Assembly (NCBI RefSeq): GCF_000702705.1
Contig: NZ_JNJG01000010.1
Coordinates: forward strand, 1-47,699
Direction: 5' to 3'
DNA: 47,699 bases
Origin: Mycoplasma simbae ATCC 49888
Lineage (GTDB): Bacteria; Bacillota_I; Bacilli_A; Mycoplasmatales; Metamycoplasmataceae
A model generated the notes under the pieces. It had not been told where the DNA came from and did not search any database. It was given only the letters and a program-made list of their open reading frames with translations. Every line of letters begins with the position of its first letter. Position 1 is the stretch's first letter. The position numbers and the translations under genes are program-made. Positions 19,936 to 34,600 of this stretch are shown in pieces.

Positions 19936-22900
19936 ATGAAACCTAAAAATAAGAAAATTTTATCAGCGTTGTTGATTAGTGGTATTCCTGCAATTGCACT
20001 AGCAGTTACAGTACCTTTATTAAAAACCAATGCTGAAAGCGTAACTAGTGCAAATGAAACAACAAGCAACAACAGATTACATGATGCCACTGTTGAAGCT
20101 GAATTGTATTTAAAACAAAACAATGAAATTTCTGATGCAGATCGTCAAGAAATTCAAGCAGCTATTAAATTAGCAAAACAATTACTTCGTTCTAAGGATT
20201 TAGCAAGAAACTCAGATGCACGTTCGGTAATTAGAAGATATATTGAGCAAAGACAACGTATTGACTTTTTAATGGCCAATGCTACTTTTTCAGCTTCTGT
20301 TGCTAAACAAAAACCTAGCTTTGAACCTTTCAAAAAGCTAATTAAAACTTTCGATCTACGTTTAGAATTTGATCAACTTGTTAAAGATGTAGAAGCAACT
20401 ACATTAACTTTAGACCAAGCTAAAAGCAAACTAGAAGCATTAATTGCCAAAGAAAACAATGTTGGTATCGAGCTAGAGCTAACTTCAAACATTTTTGAAC
20501 TAAACGTCAAAACCAAACAAGATAACTTGCACATCCAATCACAAGTTGCAGTAATTAAAAACATCATTGAATTTATTAACGAACGTACAAGCCAAAGTGA
20601 AATTACTAGAGATGCAATCAGTTCATATGAAACTTTATTAAAAAGCAAATTATCGCTTCTTTACGCAGCTGAAACAACCAACAACGAAACACTAGTTAAA
20701 GCAATTTACACTAAACTAGCCGACGCTAAAGATCAAGTAGCCAAATTGCAACTTGACTCAGATATTAAGGCTCAAATGTTTGCCGAGCTAGATAACCTTG
20801 AAGCTTTTGTTAGCCAAAACAAAAGCAATTTAGCACTTAAAATTGTTAATTTAAACGGTGAACAACAACAAGTTTCAGATATTGTTGACGAATATCTAAG
20901 CGGTTTTTGAGCTAAAACTTCACAATACTTTAACAATATTGACCAAACCAAAGCATACTTAGAACAGCAATTGCAAGAAGCTAAAAAACTATCTTCAACA
21001 ATCCCAGCTCAATTTAAACAACAATTAGATAAGCTTACCGCTCAAGCAGATCAATTCCTACAAACGCCAAACGCTTACGCTAAAGTTTACGAATACAACT
21101 CTGAGTTTATTCGTGATTTCAACTCAATTAAAATTGCTCTAAGCGTGTATAATGCAGCACTAAACAATGTTAAAAATTCAAATTTAAGCCAACAAGAAGT
21201 AACTCAATTCAATGATCAATTAAACAAGTTTGCATATTCAAACCTATTTGATTATGTAGCTAACATCAACTCAATAAATTCAAAAATTGATTCAGCAAAT
21301 CAATTAAAAGAATTTTTCAGTGCAGAAGTAAAAGCTTTAACAAATCAATACAATTTAACCAAACAACTTGCGGCTTCACTTTCATTAACTCTTTCTACTC
21401 CTGAAGACTTTGAACAAAAACTGAGCCAAATTTTTGTTAATAAACCTTCACTTTCAACTATTGCCAACAACTTTGAGCATTTAGCCAATATTTCACGTCA
21501 AAACGATAAAGTTGTTTTGGCTAAATTAGTTGAACTTTTAAGTGCAGAGTATGCAAAAGATACCATTTTAGACTCACCTAAATTATTTGCTCAATATGAA
21601 GCTGTTAAACCTATTTTTGTTAAATTTGCTGCTGCATATTCAACCGCAACCCGTGCTGAACTTTCATCAGCTCAACCTGATAAAAGCCAAATTGATTTAA
21701 ATGCTATTTATCAAGCTCATGAATTACTTGAACAAGGTCAAGTAGCGAACAAAACTAACGCGGTAAATGCAGATGCCAAAACATTGGAACAAGACATTAT
21801 TGCTGCTTATGAAAATGATGCAGCCTCAAGCGTAAAACAAGATTTAATCAATCAAGTGCGTAAATTAGCTACACAAGCTAAATTGATTGAAGCTGATAAA
21901 AATTTAACTACTGAGCAAAAATTAGCACAACTAGAGCAAGTTGCTCAACTAGAACAAATTTATAAATCTAAAATCGCCCAAGCTAAAAGCTTAGATGAAG
22001 CAATCAAACAAGCAGAAGCTGTTTTAGAAAAATACAAAGACAACGAAACAGCCAAAATTTACTTTGCTAAAGAAGTTAAAAAGATTGCTGATTTGAAAAA
22101 ATTAGCTCAACAAGCACTGCAAAACCCAGCTGATACTCAATTCGATCTTGAACAAATTAATAACGATTTAAAATACGCAATGCAAGATTTTGGTAACAAA
22201 ATTGAAGAAGCTGACGGGAACGCAATTACAAGTACCATCAGAAAACAAATTGGCGATACTTTTAGCGCCAAAAGAACATCAGCTTCTACTCCTACTGCTA
22301 TTGAATCTAAACTTTATGATGCTTTAGATAAACTAAAAGAGCAATCTCGTGCTATTAGAAATGATCTAGCTAAAGATGAAGTTACTAAACAAAATGAAAC
22401 TCAAAAAGTTCAAAACAAACTTGCAGCTCTACGTGCTGGCATTAGTTCATTAGATCGTTTAGAAACTCAATTGCAATACTTAGCTTCAGATAGCAGCGAA
22501 TCTCAATCAGTAGTAGCGGATTTTAAAAGCCAATTAACAAACAACAGATTGCAATTTAAAGATGATGCTGATAAAGCTACTTTCCAAGCAAAAGTTGATA
22601 AGGTTGAACAAGAAAACGCTAAAATTCAAGCCGAAATTGATAAAATCAACAATTTAATTAACACTGAATTATTCAATCCTGAAGTTCACAACAAAGAATT
22701 TATTGAAGCTAAAACTAGACAAATTGAAGAATTAAGAAAGCAAATAGCTTCAAATATTGCTAATCTAAAACTTGACAAAGAAAAACTTTTAGCTCACAAG
22801 CACGAATTAAAAGTTACTGACCTACACACGACTGCCCAAATAACAGATACTCCTTATTCATTGATCGTATCTGATTTTGATGCTATCAAGCGTGCCAAAG

Positions 22901-25900
22901 CCGAAGTTGACGCTGATGAACAAACAACTAAAGAAGAAATTAGCCAGTTAAAAGAGCAAATTACTCAAAAAAGTGCTGAATTAGACAAACTTTGAAAAGA
23001 TGGTCTAGAATTAACAGATGAAGACGCAATTAAAGCAAACAAAGCAAAAATTACTGAATTAGAAAAACAAATTAAACCGTTGCAAGATCAAGTAAGCAGC
23101 AAATACAATGAAGCTAGAACTAGATCACAACGTATGGGAGCTAAATTAAACGCTCAACAAGATCTATTAGCCAAATTAAAACAAGCTGCTGTGGCGTTAA
23201 GTGATTTAGATCAAAATAAATATCCAGAGCTAGCTCAAAACCTTGAACAAGCAATTTTAGCAAGCCGCGCTTCGCTAAGTGATGAATCAGGTGCGATAAG
23301 TAGCAAAATCCTAGCTTTAAATGAAGCACTAGCAAAAGTTGAATTAAACAAAGAATCTAAGGATGAGTTAGATAAACTAGTTGCTTTAAAACGAAATCAA
23401 TTTAAAGAAAATGGCGATAACACTCCACGTGCTATTTTTGCCGAATTTGATGCAGAAATTCAACAAATTATTGACCAAAATCAAGCCATTTTATCAAATC
23501 CAAACTCTAGCGAGTCTGATTTAAACCAAGCTAAAGAATCAATTAAAAACGCTTGAGTGAAATACACCAACCTAAAAGATAAAGCTAAAAAAGCTTTTGA
23601 TTCAAGCAAACAAGAATTTGAATCTTTAGCTGAAACTTACTACCAACTTGAAAAAGCTCAATCATATGCAACTATTAATGACACTACTCCTGCACAAGGT
23701 AGTGAAATTCAAAAACTTAGAGTTGCTTTTGAAGCGCTAGCAAGCACAGCTCATCCAGCTCAAGGTCAACCAAGTCCTTTTGATACACTTACTCCAGAAA
23801 AAATTAATGAGTTTAAAGACAAATTACTATTAGCTTTCAACAAAGATAAATTTAATAATGCTAAAGCTAAACTAGCTGCTAAAGTTAAATCTCTAGACGA
23901 TAAAATTAAAGCTGATTCAACTATTCAAGCTAATACAGCGGACGGCAAAAACCCTGCTGAAAAAGTTAACGAAGTTCTAGAAGCTTTATCTACTGATGTT
24001 GATGCGAGAAGTGATGCTGCCGATGTAACTGAAGTATTAAGACAAATTGCTAAATTGAACGCTCTTGATACATTGGTTACTGAACAAGACAAAGTAGTTG
24101 ACAAGATCAAGGAAACTGCTACTGATGCCCAAGCTAGAAAATTCTTAACTGATGCTTTAGTAGCTTCTAATCCTATTGCTGCCAACACTCAAGCTAACGG
24201 TGTGAATCCAACTACAGATTCAATTCAAACTAAATTTGAAAACTTACATAAAGCTCTTGTTGATTCACAATCATTAGACGAATACAAAGCTGAAACCAAA
24301 AAAGAAATTGATGCAATTAAAACCGCATACAATGAAAAACATGATGCTGAAACCAATATTGATGCAAAAGCTAAAGAAGAAATCAATAAACTATTAGATC
24401 AATATAAAGCTGAAGTAGACTCTGTGCAAAGAAGCGAAGGCAGCGAATTAAGCAAAGATAAAGAAAAAATCGGCGTAATTGATGCTAAAGCTCAAAAAAT
24501 CAAGGCGAAACTTGATGATATTGTTGAATTCGCAAAAGCTGTTAAAACCGCTCAAGATTTAACTACCCCCGCATCCACAGGGCAACTTGCAAGTGTATTA
24601 ACAGAAGTTAAAAATGAAATTACTGCAGCTGTAACTGAAGCTCAAAGCAAATATGGTGATACCAACTCATATCAGAGCCAAAGTGAAAAATTAGCTCAAT
24701 TAGGTTCAAGATTAGCCAAATTACAATCCCTAAATACTGAAATGGGTACACTAAACACTGAAATTGAATCTTTAACTTACCAAGCCGGAACTGCTCAAAG
24801 CGATGAATCAAGTAGTAAAAAAGATCAATTTAAACAATTCTTCAACAAACTTAAAGAATTTGCCAATACTGACACCGTTAAAAAAGATGAAAGCAAAATT
24901 CAATTGCTTAACAGTGTTGTTAATAGTGCCCAAGCACTTGTTGGTACGCAAAAAACAATTCTAGAAAAACACACTTTAGCCGAATTTAGTTTTGAAGGTC
25001 AAAGATACGGCTATGAAACTGACCAAAAAAATATTGGCCAGGCTGTTCTTTCTTCAGTACCAACTGTTCCTACAGGCACATTTAACCCAATTGAATTAAA
25101 TAACCAGCTAAAAACATTGCAAGAACAAGCTCTAAGCCACTATGATGAGGCAAATATACTTTACCTAGCACGTAAAGCTGCTTTTGAAGCATCTCAAAGC
25201 CACTACAACAATGATAAAGCTACAATAGAAGCTAAAAAAGCAACTAACGCTACCGGCTATGATGAGTTATTAAAAGACTTATTAATTTATCACAAACACC
25301 AATTTAATTTAATTAGCCAAGTTGCTAATTATGCTGATAGAGCTAAAATCGATCAATATAGCTCAGATGTAACTTTAGCCCACTCACTATTGCCTCTATA
25401 CATTCAATTAGCTGATGCAATTATTGAAACTAAAGCTAAAAAACAAGAAGCAAGTTCAATTCAAAATAAAACTCAAGATTTAACTAATATTCTTGCCAAA
25501 ACTGATGAATTAGTTGAAAGTATTGAAAAAGCAAATGCTCAAGACTTGGTTAATAATTTCTACTTCCAAGACAAAAACACTTTCAATATCAACGCTAAAC
25601 TTGAACAAGTTAAAACAAACACAAGTAAAATTGCTTTATATGTAAAACACGCTGAGAAAAAACACGCTTTAGATTCGTCAACTCTTGCACCCGAAGCAAG
25701 AAAAATACTTGATTTTGTGCTAAATAAATTTGCAAGCACAATCGCATCTTTAACCACCGCTTCAACAGCTAAATTAGAATCATTATTAAGAGAACACCTT
25801 GAAGGTGGGCCTCGCAGTTTTTCAGTGCTATTTGAAAGTTCTAAACAATTAGATGAAGTAATTAAAAAAGCTAAATCATATACACCTACAGTGAAAAATG

Positions 25901-28686
25901 ATGCTTACTACAACAACGAAAGCACTGTAATTAAAGAGTTTTATCGTCAACTTGAAGAAAAAACTGCCGTAGCTACTGATTTATTAAACACTGAAGAAAA
26001 GGCTAATGACCCAGACTTGCAAACTAAACGTTTAGAAGTTATGGCGGATATTACCAATGATTCATATGGTTTAATTGCTAAAATCAAAAACGAAAAATTA
26101 AGAATTGTAAACGAAACCATCTATGAAATCAATACAATTGATAAATATATAGCCGATCACTATACTGGCGTACACAAACCTGAAAAGGCTGAATTTAAAG
26201 CACTAGAATTACGTACTCAAGGCCAAGCTGAATTAAACAACTTTGATGCAATTAAAACTCTTGACACTAAATATAGAGATGCTTTAAGCAAAATCACCAC
26301 CCAAAAACAAGCAATTGTTACATTTAACAAAAATATGCTGACTGTGGCTAAAGATTTATTAAAACCTTACTTAGATTATCTAAAGGGTAACCAATTCAAT
26401 GTTGATAACATGAATAAAACCATTTCATCAGATGAATCTAACAAGCTAATTAATTTCCTTGGTTATTCAGCCTTTATCGATACATACTGGAGTGATTTAA
26501 ATGCTGCTGATGGTTTAATTAATAAAGCTTTTGCCGAAGTTTCATTCACCATTGATGCTCGTTTATTGCAAACCCACTTTAATAAATTAATTAACCACTA
26601 TAAATCTGTGAAAAATTTAGCTAAGGCTAGTGCAGGTGCATTGCGTGCTCAAATTGTAAGCTTTAATGATCAAATGAAAGCCTCAGGTCAAGGTTCGGCA
26701 AACCCAGTTAATTTATATGACTACGTTGAATTAATTGACAAACGCAATCACAATAACGCAGCTACCTTAGATAATGCGTTAAGCACTAAAATCACTGATT
26801 TAAATGCCAAAACTACTGCATTACCTGTAGATTTTAGGGATCTAGATATTGTAGACCACGCTGCTAACATAGACTTTAATAACACTATTGATGCAACTAA
26901 TCAAAATAACATTAAAGAAGAGTTTAAGAAATTCTACGATGTTACTCACAAAGTTCTTGAATCGATTGTGTCAGCTAATAATTTAATTTATGGCTCAAGC
27001 GAAACAAACACTGACGGCTTGCAAGGTACATATAACCACTTTATAACTAACCGTAATTTTGCTAAAATGCTTGAATTAATTGCAAGTACCAGTTATCGTC
27101 AAAACGCAATTAGCAATAGCGAATTTCAAAACATTATCATCACATTTGAAGCTTTATACAACTCGTTAAAAACCTCAAACAAACCTGCAGCTGATGCACT
27201 TTTAGTCAACAAAAACAATAGTTTCAACATCAAACTTGGTGCTCTTGAAACTGTGTTTAAACCAGCACTAGCTCTATTAAAATGAAGCAATGATGCCGAA
27301 AACAAAAAATTATTATTTAACAATATTATTAGTGATAACGCTGCTAAAATGCATGAAATAACGCCAGCTGAAGGTGTATTGCTAGAAGATGTGCAACAAG
27401 TTATTAGCCAAGTTCAAGATCAAGCTAACCAAACTCAAATTGAAATAACTAATCGCACTGAATTGTTAGCCAAATTTGCTAAATTTAACATCTTGAAAAA
27501 TACAACTACCCCATTCAACACCGATAACGTTAAAGTTTATCTGACTCGTTCAGCAACTAGTGAAGAATGATTGCCAACCTTTTTACAATCAGATACATCA
27601 ATTAAGAAAACTAGAATTAGCCTAAAAGTTAAATACATTAAACCAACTTCTGGCGATAACTTCTTTAACGATGTTGAAGATTTTGAAATTGACTTCCATG
27701 ATATTTGAATTACATTCAAAACATTAGATAGCTTTAGAATTACGCTAGATGATATGCGTCAAGTTGGCAACACTACCGATAGACAAAATAATGATTACGC
27801 AAACAATAAGGTTGTTTTTGAAGCCTCTAAAGCCGGTTGAAATAATCAAACATATTCAGTTAACTTAATGAACGTTTTCGCTAAAAACTCTTCATATATG
27901 AAAAATCACAACTTTAAATACATCAGAGAAGATGTAACCTTTGACGGTGATCAATGAGAACAATCAATTCAAGATCAAGTAGAAAAACCAGATAATGTAT
28001 TAACTCTTACCAACCAACAAATCTATGCAGGTCTAAAAGATAATTCTTTAACTAACAAAGACTTGTCAACATCTTCATCATTGTTGAAATACAAAATTAA
28101 GATGAATGAAACTGGCACAATTAATGCCTTCAATAAAAACTGAGTTTATGCTCCATTTTTAAACAAAAAATTCTTCTACTGATTGCAAGCAAGTAGTGAT
28201 TTAACTAACAATAATACTCACTACACAGCTTGAATTCCTTACTTTGTGGCCTTACCAGTAGTTGATCAAGGCAATTCTGAATACGCCGTAATGTTTATGT
28301 ACTATGAAAATAAACTAGTTACAGAGTGAAACACAACCAATAATGCTAATACAGCTGGATTTAAAAACACTTATGATTTAGGATGGCAAAATAACTCGCC
28401 TAACTGATATGTCTATAAACCCACAAATGATTTTGTTAGTGAAGTAGATGCTGAAATTAATCAAATTGCAAACATCCAAGAAGATGAAAAACTAAAAATT
28501 AAAGCCAACATTTTTGCACAACGCTTTTTCTTCAAGTGAGCAAACAAAACCAATATTGTTTTCAACCACTATGATGGCGGCAAAAGATGAAAAGTTGCCA
28601 ATATTCGTGATCCGCACGTTCTAAGTACTTTTGATAAATACGAAAAATTTGTAAGAATTCGTGAAAAAGGAGAAAATAATGAGTAA
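19936..28686 (+). CDS. Giant helical surface-type protein A2 (2,916 aa)
   Basis: Continuous with UGA as Trp; ATG follows AAGGAG. Hydrophobic residues 8-29 after KPKNKK form a signal or anchor. The body to about residue 2,530 is long, charged and helical. The C-terminal domain has KVYLTRSATSEEW (about residue 2,535), then ISLKVKYIKP and many Trp and Tyr. It is colinear with A1 from end to end; compare ELFNPEVHNKEFIEAKTR with ELFNPQVHNKELIDAKAR in A1, and NTFNINAKL and KHAEKK in both. Almost all Trp codons are UGA; one UGG is seen in YWSD near 26487 and one near 28383. Translation is coupled to B2 by an 8-nt overlap. Function unknown; probably outer-surface, anchored at the N-terminus. Confidence 0.86.
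28679..28686 (+). other. 8-nt A2/B2 overlap (ATGAGTAA)
   Basis: B2 starts within the last codons of A2, and the A2 stop is TAA at 28684-28686. The ribosome site AAAAAGGAG lies inside A2. This is the same octamer junction as in cassette 1. Confidence 0.8.
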
Positions 28687-31600
28687 TAAAGCTTCATTTA
28701 CGCTTGGGCTTTTAGCCTCGCTAGCTACAGCTAGCACTGTAGCTGCTACATTAGTGCTAATTAGCCAACAAAGACAAGACTATGTAAAAAATCAAGCTAT
28801 ATCTAGATATAGATCTTTTAATACGAAATTCTTTAACAATTTAGATTCTGTTGCTGTTAATGAAGAAAACAAAAAGGATTTATCAGAACAAATTGAACAA
28901 ACTGAAACTAAACTGTCTGATCCAAGCTTAAGTGCGCTGGAAAAATGAAAACTATTGCACCAATTAGGCGAAGTTCAAAAACAAAGTGTATTTAACTATG
29001 TTGAACAATTAATTTTAGACAATGAATTTAGTGGCAAAAACGTTAAAGTAGCCGAAGAATTATTGTCTGCACAAGCATCGAGATTGCAAGAAAGTGATTT
29101 AGTAGCTCAATTTAAAGCTAAAGATTTAACTAACATTAAACTAGCATTTGCTAAATTTAACGAAATTGAAAAAGAACAAAAACTTGAATGATTAGACCAA
29201 TATAAAGAGTTTTTTGATAAATTAATTGCCGATCAATATGCTTTAGTTGAACAACAATTAATGCAGCCAAATAACTCATTAGACGATAATGTTGTTGAAT
29301 TAAATAAATTATTACCAACCTTAGCTTTAAGATATAAAGCTGTGCAAAATGTTGAACAAATTGAAAATGATTTATTCGCTAACACATTTAGAATTAACGA
29401 TTTTGCTAAAAACAAAAAAGCTATTGAATATACTCTGCAAGAAGCTAAAAGTGATGCTTATGCAGCTTTAAGAAATAAATTAGCTGAGGTTAATGCAGAA
29501 TCAAAAACAATAGTGAATGGTAACGTTGAAAACGTCGCTGCTGCTTTTGTTAACGAATTAAGACTACTGGGTGTAGACCAAGATCACTTAGCAAATCTAG
29601 ATTTATTAAAAACATTTGTTTCTAAAAATGCTTCAATTGCACAAGCCCGTGGTGCCTTTTTAGAATTACTAGATTATGCACAAAACAATAAATTGATTCG
29701 TCAACGCGAATTCAACCGTATTATTTCCTTACCTTCAATTGCTAAATATTTAGATTTAAGCAAGCACTACCTAGAAAATACACAATCATTTATTGATTCA
29801 TCTACTTCACAGGAAGAGTTGGATCAAGCTTTAGCAAATCTAAAAGTAGTTAACCAAATGTTGCAAGCTCAAGAGCAACAAAATGAAATAATTATTGCTG
29901 AATTCAAAGGCTTTGTTCAAGCCTTTGAACATAGATTTACTAACTTAAACCCTGTATTTAACAGCGTTAAACTAGAAAAAGATTTCATTGAAATTAGCTC
30001 AAAGCCAGCTAACGAATTTGATAAAGATGAATTAATTGCTAATGTTACAAACTATCGTAATTTAATTAACAAATTAGCTAATTTAGACACTAGATTAGAT
30101 TTTGCTATTGAAGCCTTAAGCACTTTATCTCAACGCGATAAAGGTTTAATCACTCTAAGTGAATTAGATAGATTTAAAGAAAACATTAATGAATTAGCAC
30201 TTTCAAAACTTGCTCCAAGTAAAATTATTAGTGAAATTAGTGCTAAATTATCTGGTATTAACACTCTAGTAGAGGCTAGAGAAGTATTTGGTCAAATTAA
30301 AGCTGATTTAGAAGCTAAAATTATTGCCTGAAACAGTTTTGATCCAGATATCAAAAACACATATTTAAATAGACAAGCATTGCAATTAAGTACTGATTTA
30401 GTGAATAAAATTAGTGATTATATTGCCCAAAGTGATTACACTAAAGCTCAAAGCATTGAACAAAAATACAACTTAAGAGAGCAAGTTCGTTCAATTCAAA
30501 AAATTCAATTATTTAACTTGCAAACTCAAACAGATATCCAGCTAAAAGGTTTAAGAGAGTTCATGATCGCTAACATAGCTGGACTAAGTGCTCAAGATCG
30601 TGATAAAGTTGAAGCCAACGGTATAGACACTGAGCTTTTAGCTACTTTAATTCAAGAACTTAACGATGAAACTGACATTATTACATCAGTTAAATTTAAC
30701 CCAATTACTTCCCAAGAATTACAAGAGCAAATTGATAAATATAACTTTTTAGTCAATGCACTTGAACGTGCCAAAGTACAAAATGTTAAATTAATCAACT
30801 TAATTAAAGCAAGAAACTATGCTGCTACTTCATTTAACCCAAGCGCACAGCAACCAGCTCAATATTCAACTTCACAGCAAAACTACTTAAATGCTTTAGA
30901 AGCAAACATTGACGCTTACGCAACAACTAATGGCACAATTAATGAATTAATTACTAATTTAGCAAATCAAAGTTTAACTGAAGCAAATGAGGCTTCACTT
31001 AATGATTTGGCAAACGTGTTTAATAAAACTGCTTTTGAGCCAATTGCAGCTAGAAGCAACTACTTAAATGCAACCAACCAAGATAATGTTAAAGCAATTC
31101 AAGATGCTAACGAAAGCTTACAAGCTCTTGATCGTGAGCGTGATGAAATCAACTCACAAGCTGATAATTTAGATGATTTTAGTGAAGAATTTAGAAAAAT
31201 TGATGAGATTGAAGATGCTATTGATTCGCTAAGCTCACAAGAAACTATTGACAATGCAAAAATTAACGCGCTAAACGAACAAGCTAAAGATTTATTAGCT
31301 AAAATTAATGAGAAGAAAAAAGACGGATCATTAATTAATAGACTTGAGCGTGTAAAACAAAACATTAATAATGTGTTTCCACCTAAACAGCCTGGAGAAA
31401 CACTTTCACCAGCTGAGCAAAACTTAAGAGCACGTTGAGATGAATTGCACTCACGTGCCCAAAATCCAAACTTATCACGTGAAGAAAAAGCCGAATTAAG
31501 TGAAAAAATCAACGCACTTGATGAAGTAATTGCTAAAGTAGCGGAACTAGATCAAGCACTAAATGCTTTCAACGATAAAGAAGCGCAATATAATGCTGAT

Positions 31601-34600
31601 CCAGAAAAAAGAACTAGAGTTCCCGAAGCTATTGCCAACGCACAGAAAAATAAAGATAAAATTGCAAGTTTATTCAATGAAATTAGCTTAAGTGAAACAA
31701 CGCCTAACACCGCTGCGTTCCAAAATGCATTAAAAGAAATCAAAGATCATGAACAAAAACTTGATTTAGCCTACACTAAAGACAAAATTGAATCAGCAGG
31801 CGATGGCATTTTAAACAAAAAATTACCTGTCAGCGCAGGTACAAATGATGAATCAGTTACTGATTACAACACAGCCTTAGATTCATTAATTGAGTATGCT
31901 AAAAACAAACAAAACTCAGATTCATTACCTGAAGCTTTAGAAGCCAAAGAACTTTTAGCTAAACAAGCTCAATTGGCAGATGTAATTAAACAAGCAATTG
32001 ATGCTAAAGAATTAATTAAACAAGATCCAACCTTAGATTCAACTATTTCAAGTGCTGATACCGATACACTAACTAAAGTTATCAGAGACAATCGTCCAAA
32101 CGTATCAACTCAGCCAATTGACACCCCTGAAAAAATAGCTGAAAAAATGGAAAATGTTAAAAAAGCTATTGCAGAAGTTAAAGCTAAAAACAAATTACGT
32201 AAATTAGTTCACAATGACTTGAACAATATTTTAACTGTACAAGAACAAGGTTCTAAAGTTTTAGAACGTGTAAAAAATGAAATTGCTGAAGCTAAGAAAA
32301 AATACCAAGCCATTTTAGATTCAGATTTAAACACCTACACACCAGGTGAAATTAAAGCTTACGAACAGGAATTGCAAGAAAAAATTGCTGAATTAGTAGC
32401 TGAGAAAAACCAATTGCAAGGTGAATACTCACAAGCTAGAACTAATGCCGATAGAATTCAAGGTGAATTAGAAAAAAGAGTTAACACTTCTAAAGAACTT
32501 GATCCAACAAATGTATTTACTAACTATGAAAAAGCCAAACAAGCTTATCATGATGATATCGCTGATGCTTCCAACTCTACAGTGGCAAGCGTTGTGGAAA
32601 AACAAAAAGCAATGCTAGCCGCTTACAACAAAGATTTAGCTCAAAATGCACTAAATAAATACAATGGTTATATTGCTAGGGACATTACCTCTTCAACTCA
32701 TGAAGCAATGGCGTCAGTAAAAACGTTAGCATCTAACTTTAAAGATTTTGCCACTCAACGTGTTGAGCAAAATCTTTCAGATCGTCAAGTGAATGAATTT
32801 GTACAGCTAACACAAGCAATGCAACACTTCAATACTGCTCAAAAAGATATTGTTGATTTAATTGCTAAATTACAAGAACAAAATCGTCAAAATCCTAACG
32901 ATGCTGAAACTAAAGCTGCTATTGAACAACTTAACGAACTTTTAGGCAACACATACGCGCCAGCTACTCCTTATTCAAAAACTGATTTAGACCGCAAACG
33001 TGGCGAATTAATTGCTAAATTAGAGAAAATTAAAGAAGAAGCTGCTCGTAGAACTAATAACAAAATTTTAGCCAACAGATTAAATAACGATTTTGACCGC
33101 TTTAGAGAGCAACCTGAATCACTTGAAGGTCAAAACGAGCAAAGAGTAGCGGCTGATAATGCAAACAACACTGCTACAGGTAAAACTATTACTCTAGAAG
33201 ATAGTGTTGACCCACAATTAAGTGCTAAAACTAAAGAAATTCTAGATGAGTTAAGAAAACAAAACCAGAACGCACAAAGTGTTGCGGACATCAATAAAAT
33301 TACTGAAAAACTTGAAATTATTGATGAAACTAAACCTTATACCAACGCCCTTGCCTTACAAGTTGCTTCAGCAATCAATATGCTTGAAGCCAATGTTGGT
33401 CAAAGCAGTGAACTTGTACGTTCATACTTAGATAATTATTTAGCACCTCTTATTGATCAAGCTCGTGCTGAATATGCAAATGTTGAAGAATATACTGCAC
33501 CTACAACTAAGGAGCAAGCTAAACAAAAATTGCAAGAACGTTTAGCGGCTAAAATTAGAGAAATTGATCATGCCAAAGATTTAGTGAATCAAGTTATCGC
33601 TATTAGAGCTTCAGTAGAAGAAGCAAAAGCAATCAGTACAAGCACAAACTACTACACAGTTAATGGCGTTTCAGGAGATGGCAACAACAAAGTTGCACAT
33701 ACTTGATTAGATTCGCTTGCCGCTAACGCAGTTTATCGTTCTGGAGTTGATAAAGCTCAAGCCGAAGCTAAATTTAATGAAGCTAAAGCTAAAATTCAAG
33801 CAGCCAAGGCTTATCTAGAAAAGCAAAAACAAGTTTCTGACACTATTGGTCAATGAATTGAACAACGTGAAGCTGATCGTGATAGATACGCAGCTACATT
33901 TAAAGATGAAGAAAAACTAACTAAAGACATGTGAGATCTATTGCCTAAAGTTAGTGATAATTTAAGCCAAGAGCAAATTACACAACGTACACAACAATTG
34001 CAAGCAAAACTTGATTTAAACACTCAAACACGTCAAAAAAGATTAGAAACTTTTGCAACAATTGAAACCATTAAATCAACTCAAGCTTACAGCGATTCAA
34101 ACCAATACATTGTTTTAAAACGTTTAATTGATGAACGTATTTCTGATCTAAATAAACAAACACGTCAAGCGGATACTGTTGAACAAATGCAAACAATTCA
34201 AGATAAAGTAGCTCGCTTGAAGAATCTACTACCTAAAGAAGTAGAATTAAGTCTAAAAGTTAGATCAATTCGTGAATATAATGATTCATTAGTGCCAATT
34301 AATGATGATATTAGAAGCAAAAAAGAAGAATTAAACGCTGAAATTACTAAAGCTGTAGGAGTAATTCGTCAAGATACACCTGAGCAAAATGAAGTGGGTA
34401 ATCGTGAAGCCGCTATCGCTAACGCTAAACGTTTACTAGACTTGCATAAAGCTCGTTTAGACGTGTTCCAAAGATGAACTCAAATTAAAACTGAAGTAGA
34501 TAATGATGGTGTAATTGATCCTAAAGAAAAAGAGCAATTAGTTCATAAACTAGAAGAATTTACACATGAATTAAACGCAGTTCAATTCACAGATTCAACT